A stretch of DNA of 64,000 nucleotides, taken from assembly GCA_907164885.2 (NCBI GenBank), contig OU015492.1, forward strand, positions 196,595,460-196,659,459, read 5' to 3'. The position numbers and the translations under genes were made by a program. This DNA is from Dolomedes plantarius (taxonomy: Eukaryota > Arthropoda > Arachnida > Araneae > Dolomedidae). The notes under the pieces are model-generated. The model did not search any database. It had not been told where the DNA came from and worked only from the letters and a program-made list of their open reading frames with translations. Of the stretch, positions 12,401 to 23,182 are shown piece by piece; within the stretch, counting starts at the first letter, position 1; every line of letters begins with the position of its first letter.

Positions 12401-13371
12401 GTTTCAAAGAATGTAACTAAGAAAATTTGCAAATTGATACATTTTTAAGCTGAAATTTACATAAATGTTACAAGCGTAGTAAAAAAAAATATATATATAC
12501 TTTGATTTGCTGTAAAATAAATTGTGAGGTATACCACTTTAATGATAAAAAGAAGAGCTTCAAAATCTATAAGGAACAAGTAATTTTGAATCGGCATATC
12601 ATATTAATAAAGCATCCTAAGAGAAAATATTTTCATACATATTTCTAACAAGAAGTTTCATACTTGTCAGGTGTTGCAAGAACGTCGTGCTTTTGAAAAA
12701 TTTCAGATTTTGAAAAACATTAAACGCTGGATTTAATTCCAAGAAAAAGATTTATAACAAAACTTAATAAAAGGCAAAGGATTCCAGGCTTTTAACGACA
12801 GCTTATTGAGTAAAAAATAAAGAGAAGCCCTTTTATAAATAAAATGTAGTATCATATTCAGTTATTTTGCACAGCTACTCAGTAGAAAAATTGCTTTTAA
12901 AAGAGCTTTGTAAAAATAATAAATGAGTTCATATATAATACCTCTTAACTTCTCATAAATGGCAATAATATCATCTATTTTAACCGAAATTTAAAGCACA
13001 ATTAGAAAAATGATGAATATTCTGTCTTTCCTAGCTAATTAAGGGTAAATTATTTTTTACGCTTTAAGATCGTTAATTTTGTAAATGTTTCCTTCTTGAA
13101 GAAATCTATTGGTTATTGAAGAACTAAGTAAAAATAGTGAAGAAGTAACATTATTTCTTCGTGGACAGCCCTGAACTACTATTTCGAGAACAAATTGTTT
13201 TGGAGCTGAAAATATAATATCAATAACTTCAAGAATATTTTAATTGTGAACTCTCATTGCACATTTAATGCTATCGCTGAAGCCTAAGCAGATTTTCCTC
13301 ATTATTCCTAGAAGTCTTTCACTGCTTTATATTGCATCTAATAATTCACCGAATTCAATCTATGTTCTTAC
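6404..13371. other. Long AT-rich stretch without recognised genes
   Basis: About 7 kb upstream of the R7BP-like exon 1. All frames are short and interrupted, and I see no transposon ends, long inverted repeats or tandem arrays. The promoter and any upstream non-coding exon of the gene could lie here, but nothing in the sequence marks them. Confidence 0.5.
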
Positions 13372-13374
13372 TAG

Positions 13375-13612
13375 GGACGATTTCTTCGAAGTCTGCCCAC
13401 AGAACTTCTCTGCTGAACAGCTAACGAAGTGACACTGGTACTTGACAAGGTACCGCATGAGTTGCGGTGCCGAGTACGCTAAACGGCGGGCTGAGCCGAG
13501 CTTAGGCGGGGGCTTAAGAGCCGCAATCAATCGCAGGCTCTCCCGACCCGCGGTATACGACAGTCCCGAAACTAGCAAAGCTAGTGAGCTACAGCTTGCA
13601 GACTGCGAAAGG
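13375..13612 (+). promoter_or_regulatory. CpG-rich island around the first exon
   Basis: About 240 bp of much higher GC and CpG content than the surrounding DNA, ending exactly at the exon 1 splice donor. It holds the probable 5' UTR and first coding exon of the R7BP-like gene. An in-frame TGA at 13430-13432 closes the frame upstream of the ATG. No TATA box is clear, and the transcription start is unknown. Confidence 0.5.
13457..13612 (+). CDS. RGS7BP: R7BP-like protein (RGS7-binding protein homologue), exon 1
   Basis: 52 codons from ATG 13457 to AGG, followed by GTGAGT at 13613, a strong splice donor in phase 0. The N-terminal part is basic and low in hydrophobicity (MSCGAEYAKRRAEP, INRRLSRPAV). 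The last residues, ELQLADCER, correspond to the vertebrate R7BP LDDCK region just before the first helix. In the family, R7BP binds the RGS7/Gbeta5 complex and anchors it at neuronal membranes, which speeds Gi/o signal shut-off. The start is the first ATG after an in-frame stop (13430). The match depends on joining to exon 2, where residues and phase agree. Confidence 0.72.
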
Positions 13613-13904
13613 GTGAGTATTTTCTGATCTTAACCATGGTGTTTAAAGAGTATACTGTATGTCACTCCATGTATAATAACAATAGAACTAACAAACATCG
13701 TTACTTGTTTATTATTCGACTATTATTCAAATTGACAATTAAGGTACACTAGTTGGTACCCGTCAAAACATGATGGCTAGATAGTAAATAAATGTACTAA
13801 TACACAAATTATACTCATCATTGCCAGATGTTGAAAATCATAATAATTCGCAGAAATAAATTAATGTGTTTAAGCAGCCTTGTGCATAGTGAGTATCTAA
13901 ATCC

Positions 13905-14160
13905 AGATTTAAAAATGTCACTGAGCATGAGCAGAAAGCAAATTTTCAATTGTAAATTATCACTAATTAAACAGCATGAAATAAACAATTTCCACCAGGT
14001 TTAATATTATGCTTCACAAACATTTTTATCATAAAAATAAAATGGCAGAGAGAGATCTAGAGAGATACTCGGAACAAACGTGTTTATCATTTAAAAATGT
14101 CATTGAGCATGCGTAGAAATCAATTTTTAATTGTAAATTATCACTATTTAATAGAAATTG
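13905..14160. repeat. Degenerate tandem duplication, about 180 bp period
   Basis: The stretch TTTAAAAATGTCACTGAGCA with following AATTGTAAATTATCACTA occurs near 13909 and again near 14092 with several changes. It is an old local duplication in the first part of intron 1. No function is seen. Confidence 0.5.
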
Positions 14161-15100
14161 CGGTTACAAAAACCAAATTTTACAAATCTACAAATTGCGA
14201 TCTTTCGTTTAAGACCAAAATGAAGTAAATTGATGCAGCAGTTTTCCCTCACGGACTGCCCAAAAAGTCGGCTTAGCAACTTAAATATATAGATTTATTT
14301 TTATCGAAAGCTAGCTCAAGACGAATAACCAAATTAAAATTACTTGAGAAAAGTTAATAGATGATTTACTGTAATTTAGTGTCAAGTTATGTTTCTTAAA
14401 TAGTCTCTCTTCTGTTTCTCAAAAGCAACCTTTAGTTTAATTATTATGTCACTGCTCTACATAAAGAGGTATTCCTTTGAAACTACAAAAAAAAAATAAC
14501 CAATTTTATAACACGGTGTACATCCAAGTTTATGATTTCTACAATAAAGCAAGTCATATTTAATAAAATAAAGTCTTTTTTTCTTCAATACTCCAACAAC
14601 TAGGTCAATTCTTATCGGGGTGAGCAGTTTCTAGATTTGCATCCGCCTCTTCTAAAACATAAAGTCTGAAGGAGGTGTAGAATTTTCATCACCTACTCCT
14701 ACACTTATTTTCACTTTTTGGGGTGTCAGAGATTTACGAAAACTTGTCAATCTTTTCGTGATTTTAGGTTATAGTTAAATTTAAAAAAATTTTCAACGGC
14801 AAATAAATTTGTCGATGGAAATTTCCAAATTCATTTGTCTTCGTCAGTATCAGCACAGCAGTTCTGTAGTGTTACCAATTAAGTATAATATATTACGAAT
14901 AGCTACTACCAACTCGATACTGGCAAAGACATATGACTTTTGAAATTTCAACTGACAAAAAGAAAATTGTGCTAAAAATTAGTCGAAATATTTAATCTAA
15001 TTAAAATTTTAGGTTTTAGCATAATTTTAGGGAATAAAATAGTAAAACTAGAAATTTTAAATTTAAAAAAGTTTCTTCTTTCCATGACAGAAAATCATTG
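14161..15100. other. Intronic, no recognised feature
   Basis: AT-rich sequence without frames, repeats or transposon ends that I can identify. Confidence 0.5.
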
Positions 15101-15122
15101 CACGCACACACACACACACACA

Positions 15123-15676
15123 TCTATATATATAAAACAGTTCCGTAACTGACTCACTGACATACAACGCACAGACCAAACCGTTGGACCTAAAGGGCTG
15201 AAATTTTGCATGGCGATTCTTCTTATGGTGTAGGGGTGCACTAAGAAAGATTTTTGAAAAATTCTTCTTAGATTATATTAAATTAAATTTTTAAGCTGTT
15301 TTTGAAACTTTTTTTAAGTTTGCATTTAAAATAATAATTTGAGGATTATAAAATTTATATCACGAAAAAGATCATAAAAATTGCTTTAAAATGAAGTCTT
15401 TTTCGAATCTTTACCTCAATTTTCTGATTTTTGGTGAATTTTTAAAGATTCATTTTTAGAATATAATTTATTAAATGATGACCACGTGATTTCTTTTTCT
15501 GGTCCTTTAAATAAATTTATCGTCACGTGCATAACAATTAAATAGACAAAAAATATATTATTTTTCTTTCTACTGCAGCAGACGATTGGATATTATCAAA
15601 AAAAAAATAAATATCCCTTACTATTTTTATATATATATATTTTACATCAATTGTATACATTGATCATCGCATTTAT

Positions 15677-15761
<85 letters not shown>

Positions 15762-15843
15762 TTATCTTTTTTGGCATTAATTGCATACATTGACCGTTGT
15801 ATTTAATTTGAATGTACTCCGTAGCGAAGTGCGGGTTTTCAGC

Positions 15844-15846
<3 letters not shown>
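15123..15846 (+). mobile_element. Non-autonomous Helitron-like element (family A), copy 3
   Basis: Begins TCTATATATATAAAACAG after a (CA)n run and ends with the family hairpin tail CCGTAGCGAAGTGCGGG, but the terminal CTAG is CTAT here. It carries a long (TA)n array at about 15680-15757 inside the element. Interior blocks match copies 2 and 4. Confidence 0.7.
15680..15757. repeat. (TA)n microsatellite inside Helitron-like copy 3
   Basis: About 39 TA units. The same position in copy 4 (20483-20522) also holds a TA run, so the array grew from a seed already present in the element. Confidence 0.85.

Positions 15847-15900
<54 letters not shown>
15847..15900. repeat. (TA)n(TG)n compound microsatellite
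   Basis: A TA run followed by a TG run directly at the 3' edge of Helitron-like copy 3. Confidence 0.8.
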
Positions 15901-16566
15901 AAAGGTACGTGCATCTAAATGACAACAAATATTATTTCAAAGCTGTACCTGCACTTCTTTTTTGATGAACTGGTTATATTTGGCAGTACTTTTCCTCTTG
16001 CAACCACAACACAATTTCCAGAAAATGCCATAAAAATCCCCACATGTACGTCATTAAACTATGAAAATATCACTCCACAAATGAAGCAAGGGTGGAGAAT
16101 GTCGAATTTATGGCCTCTATCTGTTTACGATCGATGACGCCCTTTTGTGCTCATATTTGTCAGTTTAACAAGAGTTGCTGACAAATTCTTCACGAAATAT
16201 ACTTTACTAAATTATATTGTGTCCCAACAGATTGCTGAATAGAGGCGGGGCCGAGGATTCTTCGTTATTTCATGTTTTGAATAACACAAGTGGTTGCCCT
16301 TTACTCTCTTAATTAGAAACGCGGTTGCCCTTTTATTTCCTCGTCAAACACACGCGGATTAAAGATCAACTTAATAAGTCTTTTTACGTTGTTTAATTTA
16401 ATCAAAATTTATTATTAGACTATTTTCGTGTTGCATCATCTGTAAGTTTTAAAATGATAGTGATTTTTTTTTTCAAATTCCATAAAACTGCATCTTTATA
16501 ACACGTTGAAAGAGGTTATAAAATAAATTTATTGTCGTTCTCAGATTCCGTTTCAGTAGCCACTTA

Positions 16567-18341
16567 TACATTAACCAGTAGTTTTATAGACCCTTAAAAA
16601 TCCTTTATCCAGAATGTTCTTATAGCAGCGTAAAAAAATATAGCTAAACTTTTTCAGCCTCTTAAGAGGAAACGGACATGAAGCGGTTTGGTATAAGGAG
16701 ATAGCCGAGACAATCTAAAGCTTTTAGGGGACTTAAGCACATAAGAATTCTACCTTACAACAAAAATTTTTCTTTAAAGCAAAATTAGAATACAAACTTC
16801 TATGAAGCTGTCAAATTTAAATAATTCGACCTCGAAAGACAGAAAAAACAGCTCACTAATATTTAAATACTTAACCGATATCCCATAAATTCTTCATTCC
16901 AGTTTCATTATTTTTTTAACAAGTCAAGGTTGCTTTCACCCCTATTTACACTGAATTGATAAATAAAACTTAGATCCATATCTATGTGCTGAATTGGGTA
17001 ACCTTAGATTATATTTTTTATACCACGATTCATGATCTGATTTGGCTTACCTTGGATATCATTAGCTAAGCATACATGGGTTAATTTAACAAACATTTAT
17101 AGTCTATCGATAAAATTGTAGCATTTCTTCTGCAGTGGTATACCTGACTGCTATTCTATTCTTTATAATTTTGATGTAAGGTAAGAATTCTTATGTGCTT
17201 AAATACTTAATCGGTATCCCATAAATTCTTCATTCCAGTTTCATTATTTTTTAACAAATCAAGGTTGTTTTCACCCCTATTTACACTCAATTGATAAATA
17301 AAACTTAGATCCATATCTTGAGCTGAATTGGGTAACCTTAGATTATTATTTTTTATACCACGATTCATGATCTGATTTGGCTTACCTTCGATATCATTAA
17401 CTAAGCATAGATGGGTTAATTTAACAGACATTTACAGTCTGTTATCAAGAAAATTGTAGCATTTCTTCTGCAGTGGTATACATGACTGCTATTCTATTCT
17501 TTCTAATTTTGATGTAAGGTAAGAATTCTTATGTGCTTAAATACTTAACCGGTATCCCATAAATTCTTTCCAGTTTCATTATTTTTTAACAAATCAAGGT
17601 TGCTTTCACCCCTATTTACACTCAATTGATAAATAAAACTTAGATCCATATCTTGAGCTGAATTGGGTAACCTTAGATTATTATTTTTTATACCACGATT
17701 CATGATCTGATTTGGCTTACCTTCGATATCATTAACTAAGCATAGATGGGTTAATTTAACAGACATTTACAGTCTGTTATCGATAAAATTGTAGCATTTC
17801 TTCTGCAGTGGTATACCTGACTGCTATTCTATTCTTTCTAATTTTGATGTAAGGTAGAATTCTTATGTGCTTAAATACTTAACCGATATCCCATAAATTC
17901 TTCATTCCAGTTTCATTATTTTTTAACAAATCAAGGTTGCTTTCACCCCTATTTACACTGAATTGATAAATAAAACTTAGATCCATATCTATGTGCTGAA
18001 TTCGGTAACCTTAGATTATTATTTTTTTACCACGATTCATGATTTGATTTGGCTTGCCTTGGATATCATTGGCTAAGCATAGATGGGTTAATTTAACAAA
18101 CATTTACAGTCTGTTATCGGTAAAATTTTAGCCTTTCTTCTGCAGTGGTGTAAGGTAGAATTCCTATGTGCTTAAGTTCCCTAAAAGCTTTAGATTGTCT
18201 CGGTTATCTCCTTATCCTAAACAGCTGCATGGCCCTTACCTCTTAAGAGACTGAAAAAGTTTAGATATATTTTTGACGCTGTTGTAAGAACATTTTGGGG
18301 AAAGGATTTTTAAGGGTCAATAAAACTAACCGGTTAATGTA
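16567..18341. mobile_element. Foldback element with an internal tandem array
   Basis: 1.78 kb flanked by inverted arms of about 190 bp: 16567-16757 and about 18151-18341. Both read TACATTAACC at the outer edge, then GACCCTTAAAAATCC, and both contain a TTTTTCAG / CTCTTAAGAGG segment further in. Between the arms lie about four head-to-tail units of 330 to 340 bp. The inner edge of the arm (TAAGGTAGAATTC followed by TTATGTGCTTA) occurs at every unit boundary, so the array was built from sequence touching the arm. No transposase is present. No clear target duplication was found. Confidence 0.75.
16866..18160. repeat. Tandem array, about 338 bp unit, about four copies
   Basis: Units begin near 16866, 17205, 17543 and 17876, each starting at CTTAAATACTTAACCG-like sequence followed by ATCCCATAAATTCTT. 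Copies 2 and 3 are nearly identical while 1 and 4 differ more, which suggests recent expansion from the middle. A 73-codon minus-strand frame recurs in copies 2 and 3. It follows from the repeat and is not evidence of a gene. Confidence 0.85.
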
Positions 18342-19780
18342 ACACAATTCCTTGATTTTCATATCTAGATGTATTTGTACACATGCGTGCATCCGAACGT
18401 ATTTGTGTCTATTTGTTGTTATTTATTAAAATCCAATTAATATTCTTTTTTATTTACATAAAGTAGTAATAACTGAGAATTAAACGAGGATGTTTGCTGT
18501 ACGATTTACAGCCAAATGTTTTGTTATACCAAACCGGCTTCTACTGATATGGAAAAAAATAATTTTAAAAGTTTGGACGAATTTCAAATGCTCTAAATTA
18601 TTCAGCTTTCAAATGAATCAAATACATACAATGAAATGGTAGAAAAATTTGATCAATAATAATTTTTATAAAAATTAATCTTGTAAAGTGTGTTACCATA
18701 GAATAAAGAAAAATTCATCAAATGAGAAGAGTTTGTCTATTGTTCAGTAATGATTATTTATTTAAACAAAAATGAATGTTTTTACAGATGTAAAATAGCA
18801 TGATAGAACGACTTGTTTAAAGTCTCTTAAATTTTTAATTTTTCCCTATCTAATGATAATTAGTTAATATTTTTAACTCCTGATAATGCATTAAACGATG
18901 GATCGTTTAAATGGTTATTTTTTACTGATAGGATAAACATTTTGTCAAAAATTATTTAGTGATATTTAACAAGAATTTGGTAAGAGCCATTCAAATATAA
19001 ATAAATTGATTATAAAATAGAGACTCTTTACTGATTATAAAATAGAGACCCGTATCAATGGCTGCGAGTAAATTCAGACTAGCATGCATATTTGTTCTGC
19101 AGGCCCCAGAGTACAGAGCATAAGATACAATCGTCTCGAAGGAGAATTCCATGAAAATTTGTGATTCATCTCTTTTGATAAATTACAAATGAATAAGTGA
19201 CGTATTTGAACCTCAAGGCTATTGTGATTTGCCCATGAAATAATCTCATTAGAGATCTGTCTGAAGAATGACTCAAAATGTCACTTCAAAACTAATTGCC
19301 ATAGATACGTTCTGTAGCGGATTTCAAAAAGCTTTATTTTATAGTTATAATGCTTATCTCTAGTTCTTTGTTCGTATTCAGAAGTTAGGATCCATTTCAT
19401 TCAAAAGTTTGCTTTACGTATAAACTTCCTACTGTATATTATAGCAAATTCATCTTCTGGTGATTAAATTTTCTACACGATTCACATGTATTACTTACAA
19501 AGAATGATCGAAATACGAGATAAAAACAGCGAAGAAGTGGTTATAAGTGGTGCCGGTAATGATGCAGAAACAGATCAGAACTCCAAAGTGATAATGCTCA
19601 ATATAAACAAAAAATAGTTCTACATTATGACAGAAGTTAGGTTAAGAATTTTAGTAGACGAAAAAGTAGCGAAGCCTAAATGTTAAGTCTGCGTCAGTAT
19701 TATTCAACTTCATATCAATATTTTTGCAGTATTTTCTGTGCCTTATGACATTTAATTATTATATATGCTGTTATTTCCAA
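18342..19780. other. Intronic, no recognised feature
   Basis: AT-rich. No frame above about 60 codons and no identifiable transposon end. Confidence 0.5.
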
Positions 19781-19784
19781 TACC

Positions 19785-19830
19785 CTTGGTGTAGGAAAGC
19801 CTACACCAAGTCCAAAGGACCTAGGTCCTC
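19785..19830. repeat. Paired perfect palindromes
   Basis: CTTGGTGTAGG at 19785-19795 pairs exactly with 19800-19810 around AAAG. Six bases later comes the uninterrupted palindrome GGACCTAGGTCC (19817-19828), followed by a further CCTAGGT. The 19780-19950 stretch is richer in GC than its surroundings and abuts a (TA)n run and Helitron-like copy 4. It may be a transposon end of a kind I do not recognise. Confidence 0.7.
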
Positions 19831-19957
19831 AAATCCTAGGTGCTTGGTGAAGGGTGGTAAGCAGCTTTACTTTAAGGCGAGGTACGACTAGGGCTGAAGT
19901 CTGACTTGACCTCGAAGAACATCGATCCCGTAATTTAATTCGGGATTAATTTAATCC

Positions 19958-19960
<3 letters not shown>

Positions 19961-20024
<64 letters not shown>
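19961..20024. repeat. (TA)n microsatellite at the 5' edge of Helitron-like copy 4
   Basis: About 30 TA units expanded from the TATATATA at the element's own 5' end, which hides the exact start. Confidence 0.85.
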
Positions 20025-20029
<5 letters not shown>

Positions 20030-20479
20030 GTTCCGTAACTGACTCACTGACATACAACGCACAGACCAAGCCGTTGGACCTGAAATTTTGCATGGCGATT
20101 CATCTTATGGTGTAGGGGTGCACTAAGAAAGATTTTTGAAAAAATCTTCTTAGATTTTTTTAAATTAAATTTTTAAGCTGTTTTTATAACTTTTTTTAAG
20201 TTTGCATTTAAAATAATAATTTGAGGGTTATAAAATTTATATCACGAGAAAGATCATAAAAATGTCTTTAAAATGAAATCTTTTTCGAACCTTTACCTCA
20301 ATTTTCTGATTTTTGGTGAATTTTTAAAGATTCACTTTTAGAATTTAATTTATTAAATGCTGATCACGTGATTTCTTTTTCTGGTACTTTAAGTAAATTT
20401 ATAGTCACGGGCATAACAACTAAACAGACAAAAATGATATTCTTTTTCTTTCTAATGCAGAAGACGATTGGATATTATC

Positions 20480-20538
<59 letters not shown>

Positions 20539-20670
20539 ACATCAATTGTATACATTGATCGTCGCATTTATTATAAATATATATATTTATTTTTTTGGCA
20601 TTAATTGCATACATTGACCGTTGTATTTAATTTGAATGTACTCCGCAGCGAAGCGCGGGTTTTCAGCTAG
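20020..20670 (+). mobile_element. Non-autonomous Helitron-like element (family A), copy 4
   Basis: Reads AAAACAGTTCCGTAACTGAC after the TA run and ends CGCAGCGAAGCGCGGG, spacer, CTAG before T at 20667-20670. Close relative of copy 3, including an internal TA and T-run block at 20483-20540. Confidence 0.7.
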
Positions 20671-22333
20671 TTATTATATATACCTTCTGACAGTGAATTC
20701 CTCAGAGGATTCTTAAAATCTCAAATTGTTATATCTTATTTTTTTACATACTTACCGAAAGACAAATGAAATATCTAACTATAATTTGTTCTATAGTGTA
20801 TAAAATCAAAATAGTACCTTAGACATCATACGTATGTAGAAAATTATTAAGTATACGTAATTCTTTTCACAAAAGAGTGTTGCATACAATAGTCATATAT
20901 GTTCCTCAAACATTCTCCCCATAACGAATAAGAAAAATCCAGGAATTAACGTTAAGGCTGTTGTGTACTAACCCTATTGGATTTGCTCACCTCAAAATTA
21001 ACCTGTGGAGAAAATTTGTCTACTATTTACAGCTAAATAAATGCTGTTAATCAAATAAAAATGGTATTTTCAGATAGAATCCTAAACTTTTCTGCACCTT
21101 GCAACAGGATTTGTTTTATAAATTTCGTGAACCAAATGAATTTATGAGCGTTAAAAACACACTAAGCCGATTTTTTCCCGAATAATTAAAATTTTTAAAT
21201 ATTATTTGCATTTTTTTAAATGCAAATAATAAACGAAAAATGCCTCCAGGTGTAAAATTTCTTTCTCTATTACTGAGTACAATAAAAAAACCTTTTAATC
21301 CAAGTCGGCAATCCTTGGACAATTTTTCTCCATATGTTAATATTGAGTTAAGCGAAACCAATAGGGTTAGTACACAGAAGCCTTAATGAAACACAAAATA
21401 AGTATGCGAACAAAGTACGAAAGGCCAAAACTAAATTTCCTTTTTTCCCAACTATATTGCTAACATTAAAGTTTATTAGAGTTAATAACAAGTTTACTTT
21501 AAAGCATATTCTGGCCACCTGAATAATATATTCAAACACCATTAACTTTCATGTTTTTCAAATGTCATGTAATTGTCTTTCAAAATTGTTGTTACGAAAC
21601 ACCTTTCCATACAAAATACTTCAAAATTCCCGGAATGAATATGATTTCTTGACAGCACCATTACATTACTTTTTTATATTACCTTTTTTAAGTTTCAAAT
21701 GAATAAAAATATTCCAGCAATGAGAATAATGTCATTTATTTTTTTTCAAGACCTTTTCTAGTAAAGAAAAAAATATTTGCAATTTGGTATAAAGTTATTT
21801 GACTCGACTTTTATCTTCAATTTTCGGTAATTTTGTCTCCATTAGAAGAAGAAATGCCCTCAGAAGTCATTTAAAAGGAGATTTTCTAGTTTTATGTCGG
21901 TAATAAACCATTTAACGAATTTCGTACTTCCGATAATGCAAAATCGATCATAAAATTTGGTGGCCAATTTCACGAATGTCATGTGATAGCCATACATTTC
22001 GTTACATTAAAGTTCAAGTAATGCGGCGAAAATAAATTATAAATGACATCACAGTTTTGCAGCGCATAGCAATTTTCTGTAATTTATGTAGGTACGAAAC
22101 CAATGAAAATCCGATAAAGCGAATTTACGGAGAATAATATCTCATAAATTTACAAGAGGGTAGAGATTTCGTTTTGGATATAGATAGCTGCGGTCATTTC
22201 CAAGCCGTTTAGATAATAATAATAATAGGAATTTCAAAGTTATGATGTTGAACAAAAATATCTTAAGAGGTAAAAAACCGGTTGTTCAACATATGTATTT
22301 TTTCATTCATTAAGTTTTATGTATTTCGAAAGA
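20671..22333. other. Intronic, no recognised feature
   Basis: AT-rich. Contains a short inverted repeat around 21200-21235 (TTTGCATTTTTTTAAATGCAAA) and nothing else that I can assign. Confidence 0.5.
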
Positions 22334-22507
22334 TAGGGCCTGTTCACACTGAGTCCACAACGTCAGCGTTACTCGTATTGACAAATTTTAAACCAATCAC
22401 AGATCTTAACAATTTCATGGTTAATTGTTTGGATGTTTTTAATTGGTTAAATATATTTCAATACGAGAAACGCTGGCGCTGGCGGACGAAACGTGAACAG
22501 TCCCTTA
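22334..22507. mobile_element. Short MITE with about 50 bp inverted termini
   Basis: Left edge TAGGGCCTGTTCACAC, right edge CGTGAACAGTCCCTTA. Inside these, CAGCGTTACTCGTATTGA pairs with TCAATACGAGAAACGCTG, so nearly the whole 174 bp can fold back. A partial relative of the left end lies at 63425-63500. No clear target duplication, so the superfamily is uncertain. Confidence 0.65.
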
Positions 22508-23030
22508 GCCTCATCAACAGATTTACCCAGTTACAACTTACGGAAACAATTGTCTTAGTATCCAAAATTAATGCTGATGACTGCTTTGTAATAGTAAGAC
22601 ACTGAGTTTGATCATTCAGCAATAATAATGCTTAACACCAGCATTATATTAGTAGGAATACGGTTCCCTGTGCCCCTTATGAGTAGTAGAAGGAAAGTTC
22701 AGTAGAATTGAGAGTAGTGAGACGATATTTAGATGTTTTCCTCAAAAAGAATATTGAGAAAGAATCTTTATGTGGACAAGTGTATAACAAGTGTAAACAT
22801 GTATAAACCTGACCAAAAAAAGGTTTTTCAGTTCTTCTTTTGACTACCTATTTCCTCCATTTTCTTTCATTTTTTTCTAAAAGTCTAGACTTATTTCCCC
22901 TACGTTAATTTTTCTTTTTACATGTTAGCTAAACTTTATGTAATTAACTGGGGAAGAAATTTTTAATACATTTTTATTTAGCTTGGCTTTAATTGCTTGT
23001 ACATGTGTGTCGTTGGGATTCAAATAGGAT
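22508..23030. other. Intronic, no recognised feature
   Basis: No repeats or frames of note. Confidence 0.5.
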
Positions 23031-23035
<5 letters not shown>

Positions 23036-23120
<85 letters not shown>

Positions 23121-23182
23121 GTGTGTGTGTGTGTGTGCGCGTGTACGTGTGCGTGTGTGTGCGTGTGCGTGTGCGTTTGTGT
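23036..23182. repeat. (CA)n(TA)n(TG)n compound microsatellite
   Basis: A CA run, a TA run and an imperfect TG/CG run in order. The CA and TG arms are complementary, so the whole block can form one long hairpin. Several overlapping frames here are pure repeat translation. Confidence 0.9.

Noticed and set aside
17207..17766. A conserved 73-codon minus-strand frame in two tandem units
   Set aside because: The units are nearly identical DNA repeats, so frame conservation is automatic; units 1 and 4 do not keep it.
16866..18160. CRISPR-like or bacterial repeat array
   Set aside because: Units are about 338 bp and contiguous with no spacers, in a genome with spliceosomal introns.
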